The notes beneath the pieces were generated by a model. The model was not told where the DNA came from. It saw only the letters and a program-made list of their open reading frames with translations, and searched no databases. A stretch of DNA of 6,915 bases from contig CABTZM010000113.1 in NCBI GenBank assembly GCA_902489295.1, positions 1-6,915 of the forward strand, written 5' to 3'. How positions within the stretch are numbered: position 1 is the first letter of the stretch; the number at the start of each line of letters is the position of its first letter. This DNA comes from an uncultured Collinsella sp. (GTDB taxonomy: Bacteria > Actinomycetota > Coriobacteriia > Coriobacteriales > Coriobacteriaceae). This document shows positions 1 through 5,791 of the stretch, piece after piece. Made by a program: the position numbers and the translations under genes.

Positions 1-1
1 C

Positions 2-61
2 GCCGGAGTGGCGGCCTGCATCGCCGCAATCTTCCTGATCTTCCGCAAGCGCAAGATCTAA
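2..61 (+). CDS. C-terminal end of a surface-anchored protein (partial)
   Basis: Only the last 19 codons and a TAA stop lie in the window. They encode a short hydrophobic stretch (AGVAACIAAIFLIF) followed directly by a positively charged tail (RKRKI). This is the usual ending of Gram-positive sortase substrates, where the helix holds the protein in the membrane and the charged tail retains it until sortase cleaves at an LPXTG-like site. That site would be upstream of the window, so the sortase assignment is inferred from the tail alone. A plain C-terminal membrane helix is the alternative. A hairpin terminator follows 20 bases after the stop, so this is the last gene of its transcription unit. 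Confidence 0.6.
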   Translation, partial: AGVAACIAAIFLIFRKRKI

Positions 62-81
62 CGCATATCCGCGCTAAAGCA

Positions 82-116
82 GAAGGGCCCGCTCGAATGA
101 GCGGACCCTTCTTTCC
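82..116 (+). terminator. Rho-independent terminator of the surface-protein gene
   Basis: A 13-base GC-rich arm (82-94) pairs with 99-111 around a four-base GAAT loop, with a single C/A mismatch. A short T-rich stretch (TTTCC) follows. It sits just after the stop codon at 61 and points in the same direction, as expected for an intrinsic terminator. The T-tract is short, so termination may be incomplete. Confidence 0.8.
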
Positions 117-136
117 TGACGGCGCTTATCGGGGTA

Positions 137-160
137 GTGTCGAGAAAGTTGGTGTAAGGG
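137..160 (+). repeat. Left terminal inverted repeat of the IS
   Basis: This 24-base end matches the reverse complement of 1577-1600 at 18 positions, including an uninterrupted 11-base core GTTGGTGTAAG. A second inverted pair lies inside: GCGGCCCCTGT at 166-176 matches the reverse complement of 1540-1550. The gap between core and inner pair is 7 bases here but 28 bases at the right end. Confidence 0.75.
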
Positions 161-203
161 CCCTTGCGGCCCCTGTGTCCGATATCCGGAATCAGTTGAT
201 ATC

Positions 204-1484
204 CTAGGCTGCCTCCACGCTGTCGGCAAGTTCCAGACTGGATGCGATCATCTTCCTGGCCGCCTTCTCCAGCTCCGCCCAGTCGTGCTCGCCCGCGGCA
301 CCCATTCTGAACGCGGCGTTATGCATCTCGGCCATCTTCCTCTCCGAGAAGTAGCGCGAGCCGGACCATGTCTCGGCCTGGTCGCACATGACGGCGCCCA
401 CGAGCCTGAGCAGCGAACTCTCCGACGGGAAGACCTGCACCACGCGCGAGCGGCGCTTGATTTCCCTGTTGGCGCGCTCCTGCACGTTGTTGGTTCGCAG
501 GCGCTTCCAGTGCGACGGCGGGAAGTCCAGGTACGCGAGTGCGTCGGGCTCCGCCTCCTCGAGCACCCTTGCCGCCCTCGGGCAGCACCCCTCCAGCATC
601 TCGCATGCCGCGTGGTACATGGCCACGGCGGTGGCGGCGTCCCTGGCGCGGAAGACCGAGGAGACGATGCGCCCCACGCGGCGCCTCAGCTGCCTGGAGC
701 CGGCCTCGCGCATGCAGTCGCGCATCAGGTGCACGGCGCATCGCTGCCAGGCCGCCCCCTGGAAGACCTCGCCTATGGCCCTGACCAGGCCCCCGTGGGC
801 ATCGGATACGACGAGCTCGGTGCCGGTCGCGCCGCGGTCGCGCAGCTTCCGCAGGAAACCGAGTCACGATTCGTAGGACTCCGCGTCCACCACGGATACC
901 CCCAGCACCCGCCTCCAGCCGGACTCGTCGCAGCCTATCGCCGTGACCACCGCGATCGAAGCCACGCGGCCCCCGCGGCGGCACTTGACGTAGGTCGCGT
1001 CGAGCCAGATGTAGGGTATCGCGCGCGCATCGAGCGGCCCCTCCGCGAGGTCGGCTATCTCGGCATCGAGGGTCGCGGCGATCGCGCTCACTCGGTCCCT
1101 GCCGAGCCTCTCGATGCCCATCTTCTCGGCTATCCTCTGCACCTTCCTGGTGCTGGTGCCGGTGGCGTACATCTCGGCCACCGCCGCGACGAGCGCGCGG
1201 TCGACGCGCTGGTAGCGCTCGAGGACGTCCTCGGGGAAGAAGCTGCCCGTCCTGAGCTTGGGGATTCTCAGGTTGAGCGTGCCCACGCACGTCTCGAGGC
1301 TGCGGTCCCTGTAGCCGTTCCTGCTGTTGGCCCCATCGCCGCAGAGCTGGTCGGCCTCCTCGTCCATGATGGCGTTGAGCACCTGCTCGGCGAGCAGCCT
1401 GAGCAGCGACTGGATGTCGACCATCCCGTCGGTCGACCTCGGGATGGAGGCCTTATCCGGCATCGCGTCTGCTAATATCTCCAT
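204..1484 (-). pseudogene. IS256-family DDE transposase with an in-frame stop
   Basis: The gene would encode 426 residues, a normal length for IS256-family transposases, which cut and join the IS ends through an RNase H-like DDE active site. The start is ATG at 1484, with a purine-rich AGGGA five bases upstream. A TGA at 864-866 (codon 207) breaks the frame; both halves are otherwise in the same frame. The first catalytic Asp is in LDATY (about residue 162). The second is in VVSDAHGG (about 228), after the stop. The Glu is in NNVQERANREIKRR (about 336). The stop falls in DAESYES-*-LGFLRKLRDRG, where family members usually have Trp, so TGG to TGA is the simplest change. The first 206 residues carry only one catalytic residue, so this copy should be inactive unless read through, though it might still be moved in trans. 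Confidence 0.85.
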
Positions 1485-1576
1485 AGCGGTCCCTGTCCTT
1501 TCCCAGAACCTGTGTTATGTAGCAATTCCAGATTCTAGGACAGGGGCCGCTTGCGTTTGGCGGTCAGCCGTCGGCG

Positions 1577-1600
1577 CGCTTACACCAACATCTCCGACGC
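1577..1600 (-). repeat. Right terminal inverted repeat of the IS
   Basis: This is the partner of the left end at 137-160 and shares the 11-base core. The reading frame of the interrupted ABC ATPase runs up to about 1601, then continues into the IS as unrelated residues. This places the right boundary at or very near 1600. Confidence 0.75.
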
Positions 1601-1973
1601 GATCCTGCCGCACAATTGCGATGTTCTGCTTCTCCCCGCCGGACACCCCTCCTTTCTTGCTGCCAAGCATCGCTGCCGCCCCGTTCTCCGCAGCGGCAAT
1701 CATTTTGTCTAACCCCAATATGGCAAGCATCCGATTCAGTTTGTCGGCCTCGAAATCATCAGAAAGCAGCGTCGTAAGATTATCGAGGATCGTCCCCCCC
1801 CCAACAATAGGGGGCTTTTGCTCCGTAATGCCAACTCGGCACCGCCGCAATGCGTATCGGTCGATGCGACGCTGTGATACCCCGTTGTAGAGGACGGCCC
1901 CTTCCGTGTTATCTGGATATAGACCCAATATCACTGACAGCAGCGAGCTCTTCCCCGAGCCATTTCTTCTTGG
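1601..1973 (-). pseudogene. ABC transporter ATP-binding domain remnant, truncated at both ends
   Basis: The minus strand encodes about 120 residues of an ABC nucleotide-binding domain. Visible are an incomplete Walker A (RNGSGKSS, lacking the usual leading glycine), a Q-loop (ITEQKP) and a signature motif (VSGGEKQNIAIVRQ). Just before Walker A there is a stop codon (TAA at 1974-1976) and no transmembrane domain. After the signature motif the frame enters the IS, so Walker B, D-loop and H-loop are missing and the product cannot hydrolyse ATP. It lies directly downstream of the intact ABC exporter gene on the same strand and was probably its partner subunit. A run of nine G codon bases (minus strand; C9 at 1794-1802) adds one residue after the Q-loop compared with the usual spacing. 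Confidence 0.8.
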
Positions 1974-2073
1974 TTACTGTTTTTCTTATATTGTAACGAT
2001 TTTCGATAAGAGGAAAGATTACTCCATTACGCGCAAGCCCGAACTCTAAGCGTTTCCCATCAGCATTGCCCAT
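1909..2073 (-). pseudogene. Possible N-terminal remnant of the second ABC subunit
   Basis: A 54-codon frame starts with ATG at 2073, overlaps the end of the upstream exporter gene by 14 bases and runs to TAA at 1909-1911. Its first 35 or so codons (start MGNADGKRLEFGLARNG) could be the beginning of the second exporter subunit. The last third merely overlaps the ATPase remnant in the wrong frame. If so, an internal deletion near 1968-1978 joined this N-terminus out of frame to Walker A and removed the whole transmembrane domain. There is no clear ribosome-binding site, so translation would depend on coupling to the upstream gene. I do not recognise the sequence itself; it may be non-coding. 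Confidence 0.35.
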
Positions 2074-3676
2074 TTTTCGGATCGAAATCCAAATCCAGCT
2101 TCCTATCGCATGCTGAAATCAAATCCTGATCATGGCTTACAACAAGAATTAGCTGATCGAAGGGATTTCGATGAATATACTCCGTGAACTCCCGACGGCT
2201 TTCTTCATCTAAATCGTTCGTTGGTTCATCGAACACAAGCACTTCCGGCTGCCTGCGAAGTGCTGCGAATATCCTTAGCTTTCGATACTCTCCACCAGAA
2301 AGGTCTCTACAATTCTTGCCTTTTAACGATTCGACGGTTCGATAGAAACTCGGCACAAGCTCTCGGAGGTTTTCGCTCGATCCCCGAATCGACGTCCTCT
2401 CAAGGTAATTCTCCACCGTTTCGTTCGGAATAAAGAGCTTTTGCGGGCACACCGCAAACAGGTCCCGTCGGATCGTCTCCATATCGAGCTCTTCATATGG
2501 CACCGACCCCAAAGCCCGATGTCCCCCAGCAGAATATAGTCCAAGGAGCACCTTCAGAAACGTGCTTTTTCCGCATCCGTTCGGCCCGGTAATGGCATAG
2601 GTTTTTCCTTCCTCCACCTCCACGGAGAGGTCGCGGTACAAGTAGGGCTTTCCCGCGTATCGGTACGCTATGTTGGACAACGATATGCTCTCCACGTGCC
2701 CAACCGTGAGGGCGCCGCGGTCCTCGGCGTCCTCCGTCAGAGCCCCCAATCGGTCGAACGAGGCCCTTGCGTCCTGATACGATTTGAAATAATTCAGAAA
2801 ATACTTGAAGCATCCGAACGCCATCGAGTAATACGAGTTCACCATTGTGAACTCGCCTAAGCTCATTCTTCCGCTCAATATTTCCATCCCGGAGATCACG
2901 AGCAGTGCCCCCCGAAACACAGACGAGATCAGGCCGTCGCTTGATGTGGCCAGATTCGAGACCCTACTTGCTTTCATGTAAATCGGGTAGTACCCCTCGA
3001 ATACCCCTTTGAGCGTCCGAGCGCTCTGGTCATATGCGCCATCGCACTTAATGTCAAACAACTGCGACAGCTCGCCGCTCACGGACGCGAAAAGCTTGCT
3101 CAGCCCCTCCTTGTTCGCAAGCGAGCTGTTGTACAACGGCTTTTTCAACGCCCTGAATAAAATGAAGTACGCACCAAGCGAACATACGCTTAACACCAGG
3201 AACACCGGATTGATCGAAAACAGGATGATGCATATCAACACAACCAGAACGATGTTAAGCCCGATTGTCAGGAAGTTGTTCACGACAAACGATGACACCG
3301 CATTCGAATCCGCATATACCCTCTGCGTTGTATAGGATGGATCCGCCTGCTCCCCCTTTTCCAAGGGTCCCCGTTCAAACGACTCACACGTGGCTCCCAT
3401 CAGCCTCATCGTCATCTCCAAGATGACGCGCGATACGTTCACGCCCATCGCATACGACATGAAGGAAGCAGATATCCCTATGCCCGCAACAAAGGCCGCA
3501 AACCACACGACGCGAGATGGGTCCCTATTCGTCACGAGAAAGTCTACAAATCCACCGTTTAAGGCGGGCATGACGCACGAGAGAGCGAAATTAACCAACA
3601 TGAGAATCACGAAAAGCCGTGACCCTTTACACCGAAACAACTCGTGAACCGTCTTCTTAAACATGTTAGCTCCCAT
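2060..3676 (-). CDS. ABC exporter subunit, transmembrane domain fused to ATPase
   Basis: This 538-residue protein has an N-terminal membrane domain with about five or six hydrophobic helices (roughly residues 20-310) and a C-terminal ATPase. The ATPase has all its motifs: Walker A GPNGCGKST (about 364-372), Q-loop CPQK (about 410), signature LSGGE (about 459), Walker B VLVFDEP (about 479-485) and H-loop VVSHD (about 512-516). The length and order fit half-transporters that export peptides, lipids or drugs as dimers. The short NBD spacing and downstream ATPase remnant suggest a two-subunit exporter whose partner is now broken. Two starts are supported: ATG at 3676 with AAAAGG seven bases upstream, and ATG at 3664 with GGGAG five bases upstream. 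Given the putative RiPP genes further right, peptide export is a reasonable but unproven role. Confidence 0.88.
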   Translation of the reverse strand: MGANMFKKTVHELFRCKGSRLFVILMLVNFALSCVMPALNGGFVDFLVTNRDPSRVVWFAAFVAGIGISASFMSYAMGVNVSRVILEMTMRLMGATCESFERGPLEKGEQADPSYTTQRVYADSNAVSSFVVNNFLTIGLNIVLVVLICIILFSINPVFLVLSVCSLGAYFILFRALKKPLYNSSLANKEGLSKLFASVSGELSQLFDIKCDGAYDQSARTLKGVFEGYYPIYMKASRVSNLATSSDGLISSVFRGALLVISGMEILSGRMSLGEFTMVNSYYSMAFGCFKYFLNYFKSYQDARASFDRLGALTEDAEDRGALTVGHVESISLSNIAYRYAGKPYLYRDLSVEVEEGKTYAITGPNGCGKSTFLKVLLGLYSAGGHRALGSVPYEELDMETIRRDLFAVCPQKLFIPNETVENYLERTSIRGSSENLRELVPSFYRTVESLKGKNCRDLSGGEYRKLRIFAALRRQPEVLVFDEPTNDLDEESRREFTEYIHRNPFDQLILVVSHDQDLISACDRKLDLDFDPKNGQC

Positions 3677-3719
3677 CAAGCGGCCTTTTATCCAAAACTG
3701 AATTTGTTCGCCGCTTAAT
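3675..3719 (-). promoter_or_regulatory. Possible hairpin covering the ABC exporter start codon
   Basis: On the minus strand, ten bases at 3719-3710 (ATTAAGCGGC) can pair with 3684-3675 (GCCGCTTGAT). That gives nine Watson-Crick pairs and one G-U pair, with a 25-base loop. The 3' arm fills the space between the AAAAGG ribosome-binding site and the ATG at 3676 and includes the first two bases of that codon. Folding would therefore hide that start, while the alternative ATG at 3664 stays free. A regulatory role is inference. Confidence 0.4.
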
Positions 3720-3797
3720 CGCTCCCATATATCCCTTGTTGTGAATTCTTGCTCAAGACATTATCGCGGGTTGCGGTGCCCAGGATCCCATTTCGCC

Positions 3798-3803
3798 ATT
3801 ATA
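3798..3803 (-). promoter_or_regulatory. Perfect -10 hexamer upstream of the ABC exporter
   Basis: The minus strand reads TATAAT here, overlapping the stop codon of the preceding small gene and lying about 120 bases before the exporter start. No good -35 hexamer is seen 16-18 bases upstream, so the call rests on one hexamer plus its position. If real, the exporter has its own promoter and a leader containing the start-codon hairpin. Confidence 0.25.
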
Positions 3804-4194
3804 TACATACGAATAGGCCCCCTGGCGGGTAGGGAGATCCGAGCATGAGGCAGGACAACGCGCAGGCACGCGAAAGGTTCACGAGCTCCCCCGCGACGCG
3901 GCAGACCCTCGGCTGCCCCTCGTAAAGGATGCAGAAGACACGGTCGAGGTCCGACGGTTCGACCAGGCTGTACCGGCAGTCCGCGTACAGTGCGCAGCCC
4001 CTCCCGCGCGGGTCGCCGTCCGAGTCCTCATCCGGCTCATGATGGCGCACCTCGACCCAAAGGCCCTCCAACACGTCGTCGAACCCGAAATCGAGCTCCG
4101 CCTGGACGCTCTCGCCGAGCGCATCGCCCAGGGCGAGCTCCGGCACCTTCGTCACACGGCCGTCCAGCCACTCAATCTCTGTCATCGCGCGCAT
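3799..4194 (-). CDS. Hypothetical protein, acidic, 131 residues
   Basis: I do not recognise this protein. It starts well at ATG 4194, with AAGGGG eight bases upstream; a GTG at 4215 is possible but lacks a clear site. The sequence is acidic, with a charged patch (EPDEDSDGDPRGRG, about residues 59-72), several cysteines in the second half, and no signal peptide or clear membrane helix. Its codons are strongly GC-rich at the third position, unlike the flanking ABC gene and the RiPP-like genes, and resemble a chromosomal high-GC background. It is read in the same direction as the ABC exporter, 122 bases upstream. A soluble cytoplasmic protein is the most that can be said. The codon bias argues that the frame is real. 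Confidence 0.55.
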   Translation of the reverse strand: MRAMTEIEWLDGRVTKVPELALGDALGESVQAELDFGFDDVLEGLWVEVRHHEPDEDSDGDPRGRGCALYADCRYSLVEPSDLDRVFCILYEGQPRVCRVAGELVNLSRACALSCLMLGSPYPPGGLFVCI

Positions 4195-4695
4195 GGTGCA
4201 AGCCCCTTCCGACACGGGATTGTCAGCTCAACCCGACCCTTACCCATACGGACGAACATAACTCGCCAGGGGGAAGCCCCTGAAGGCCGTGCGCCACAAC
4301 ATGAGGCCGAATCCGCCCCCGGCTGGACAGGCCAACAACGAAGGAGCACACGGAACCGGCGCGGCGTTACAACCGTCCCGGCAAGCGTGTCACTTGGCCA
4401 AGTCATGATGCCGACAAACCCGGAAATGCTCCAACGGAGCGCCGAACGAGCGTAACAATATAAAGCCGTGCAACACGTGTTGGACGACCGGAACATCCCA
4501 AACAATGGCCTGTCGGTCCCACCTTCAAGCCCAATAGCAAAATGTGCATCAGCGGATTTGCAGCGATACAAGTCTCAACCGTCACCATCACACCGCAGCG
4601 CGCCTAGTCCCACTCATCCTACTGCAAATGTCCCAGAACGAGAAAACGACCAGCTTAACATGCCAACCTTTATATCCGCACGCGCGTAATTCAAC
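4195..4695. other. Gene-poor spacer of about 500 bases with two perfect palindromes
   Basis: Open frames exist on both strands, but none has a good start, a ribosome-binding site or a recognisable motif, so I call no gene here. Two perfect 12-base palindromes stand out: ACTTGGCCAAGT at 4392-4403 and CAACACGTGTTG at 4471-4482, with centres 79 bases apart. A small hairpin (CAGGGG-GAAG-CCCCTG) lies at 4267-4282 with no T-tract. The spacer must contain the promoter of the 131-residue gene, but I could not place one with confidence. It may also be remnant DNA. Confidence 0.5.
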
Positions 4696-5295
4696 TCATA
4701 AGGACCGGCTATCCCTTACCTGTGACACAATCTCAAACGCACAGAACAGAATCATCAGTCCAATCATCGTATAAGAGGCAGCCGAACCTTCAAGCACTAT
4801 TCCACAAAGAACAATCTCCGCGCCGCCAATAAGAACTGTTATCAGGCGCTCTGCCTTTTTGCTCTCGCCGCTCGCATAAAAAGGCGGCAAAGCGCACAAG
4901 ATCACATATATCCCGGGAAGGGAATACAGGATCGATAGTCCAAGTCCCCCATCAACCGCAGTGCTTTGCGTAAGAATCAACTGAACCCAAACGGCAATTA
5001 TCACTGAGCAGGTTGTCGATAAAAGAAGACTAGAAATATAGCACGCAACAAAGTCCCGTCGCATTCGAGCAGAGAAATCCGCGAACTCTCTTCGCCGCGT
5101 GGAAACAATAAGGTACACAGAAATTGCAATAGAACCAATCAGAGAAAACAGCGGAACAACCAGCAATTCAAGCTTATTACCCCATCGATCAACCACACCC
5201 CCACTCCAATGAGCGGGAATTGTATCAGGGAGGACTGACCAAGCCGCCCACAGAATCAGAAATGGAAGAATAGAGAGGATGAAAGATGATAACAC
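4696..5295 (-). CDS. DUF1648 / SdpI-like six-helix membrane protein
   Basis: The protein has 199 residues from GTG at 5295. It shows about six hydrophobic helices (near residues 3-22, 44-65, 83-108, 117-141, 151-169 and 174-191). The motif LPDTIPAHW followed by GGVVDRWGNK after helix 1 is the hallmark of DUF1648. B. subtilis SdpI, which protects its host from the SdpC toxin, has this domain and a similar length, so an immunity role is plausible beside a peptide locus but not shown. GTG 5295 has no good ribosome-binding site. A better start, ATG 5320 with AAGGAG eleven bases upstream, is out of frame by one base across an A6 run (T6 at 5304-5309 on the plus strand). Removing one A would give an N-terminus beginning MRASKTTAVLSS. 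The stop TGA is at 4696. Confidence 0.75.
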   Translation of the reverse strand: MLSSFILSILPFLILWAAWSVLPDTIPAHWSGGVVDRWGNKLELLVVPLFSLIGSIAISVYLIVSTRRREFADFSARMRRDFVACYISSLLLSTTCSVIIAVWVQLILTQSTAVDGGLGLSILYSLPGIYVILCALPPFYASGESKKAERLITVLIGGAEIVLCGIVLEGSAASYTMIGLMILFCAFEIVSQVRDSRSL

Positions 5296-5303
5296 TGCAG
5301 TAG

Positions 5304-5337
5304 TTTTTTGAGGCTCTCATCGATTCCGCATCTCCTT
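5304..5337 (-). promoter_or_regulatory. Ribosome-binding site and A6 tract before the DUF1648 gene
   Basis: On the minus strand, AAGGAG (5337-5332) precedes ATG 5320 by eleven bases. That ATG enters a frame leading through six A residues (5309-5304) that is one base out of register with the membrane protein. A one-base change in the A6 run would join a strong initiation site to the gene. A tiny frame (MRNR, ending in TGA) also starts directly after the AAGGAG, too close to use it. Confidence 0.45.
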
Positions 5338-5365
5338 GCGCGCTCACATTCCACTCCGCCTTAAA

Positions 5366-5387
5366 TCAAGTTTAAATAAAAACTTGA
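5366..5387. repeat. Inverted repeat in the divergent promoter region
   Basis: TCAAGTTT at 5366-5373 and AAACTTGA at 5380-5387 form a perfect 8-base inverted repeat with a 6-base AT spacer. The 8-base palindrome CAAATTTG follows at 5391-5398. The position in the AT-rich spacer between two divergent genes suits an operator. The T-run needed for a terminator is absent. Confidence 0.45.
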
Positions 5388-5446
5388 ATGCAAATTTGTT
5401 TTAATTAGTATGAAAACTATATCCATTTAGTTCTAATTTGTTCGTA

Positions 5447-5461
5447 GTATCAAATTGATAC
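5447..5461. promoter_or_regulatory. 15-base perfect dyad, likely operator
   Basis: GTATCAA-A-TTGATAC is a perfect 7-1-7 dyad about 58 bases before the precursor ATG. It includes a TTGATA that resembles a -35 hexamer, though no matching -10 follows. The spacer (5321-5518) must hold promoters for both divergent genes; several weak plus-strand candidates exist, such as TTGAAT (5384) with TAGTAT (5406) 16 bases on. A repressor acting on the RiPP genes is the natural reading, but no regulator gene is in the window. Confidence 0.45.
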
Positions 5462-5518
5462 CGACACTAGCGTGACACAGTCTTTCAAGACAGCTATTCA
5501 ACATTGGTGGTCACCGCT

Positions 5519-5791
5519 ATGGACAATGTGAACCACCTAAACGAACTCTCAATACAGTCCCAGCTTAGCACCCTTGAAAAACTGGTCGCGGACGCGGAAC
5601 AATCTACCGACGCAAGACGCGATTTCGAAGCTCAGCCTCGTGCCGTATTCCAGAAATATGGAATTACAGACCTCCAAATCAAAGCGGGAAATCGAAAAGT
5701 CTCTGTACGAACTGGTGGAGTCAACCGAAAAGGAGGCGCGTGTCCCCGTTGCACGCGCAGTATATCGTCGTATCCAACTTGCATATTATGA
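5519..5791 (+). CDS. Leader part of a putative RiPP precursor (frameshifted)
   Basis: From ATG 5519 the first 55 codons give an amphipathic, helix-rich sequence containing LEKLVADAEQ, then DARRDFEAQPRAVFQKYGI (residues 31-49). The pattern of Asp/Arg, Phe, Pro-Arg-Ala-Val, Tyr-Gly-Ile resembles NHLP/Nif11-type leader peptides used by proteusin RiPPs. After about position 5690 the frame becomes unlike protein (GACPRCTRSISSYP) and stops at 5791. The frame one base further on continues as a helical segment and then an Asn repeat. Leader and remainder therefore look like one gene of about 240 residues split by one extra base near 5684-5690. A GTG at 5504 is an alternative start; only a weak GGTGG site is visible. 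The leader assignment is by pattern, not by search. Confidence 0.6.
   Translation: MDNVNHLNELSIQSQLSTLEKLVADAEQSTDARRDFEAQPRAVFQKYGITDLQIKAGNRKVSVRTGGVNRKGGACPRCTRSISSYPTCIL

Larger units (their letters stand above)
137..1600 (-). mobile_element. IS256-family insertion sequence, transposase interrupted by a stop
   Basis: The element is about 1.46 kb, with one transposase gene read from right to left and imperfect terminal inverted repeats at 137-160 and 1577-1600. The size, single gene and DDE transposase fit the IS256 (Mutator-like) family. No 8-9 base target duplication is visible: the bases before 137 (TCGGGGTA) do not match those after 1600 (GATCCTGC). The two flanks also belong to unrelated genes, a surface-protein terminator on the left and an ABC ATPase on the right. 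The current arrangement therefore probably arose by a deletion or recombination at the left end after insertion. The exact outer boundaries are uncertain by a few bases. Confidence 0.85.

Noticed and set aside
319..1290. Long minus-strand frame of 323 codons
   Set aside because: It is the other frame of the same transposase, Arg- and Gly-rich, without the DDE motifs; those are read in the frame interrupted at 864.
285..1475. Long plus-strand open frame of 396 codons
   Set aside because: It is antisense to the transposase, is rich in His, Arg and Pro as expected for a shadow of GC-rich DNA, and has no family motif.
3009..3335. Plus-strand frame of 108 codons
   Set aside because: It is antisense to the membrane domain of the ABC exporter and has no supporting signal.
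4267..4282. GC-rich hairpin as a terminator
   Set aside because: The stem is only six pairs and no T-tract follows on either strand.
4039..4571. Overlapping frames on both strands between 4 and 4.6 kb
   Set aside because: No ribosome-binding site, no protein-like composition and no motif; partly antisense to the 131-residue gene.
864..5326. TGA as a sense codon, suggested by in-frame TGA in the transposase and before the DUF1648 gene
   Set aside because: TGA ends the ABC exporter (2060), the DUF1648 gene (4696) and the precursor (6240) at sensible places, and the DNA is GC-rich. Ordinary lesions explain both cases.
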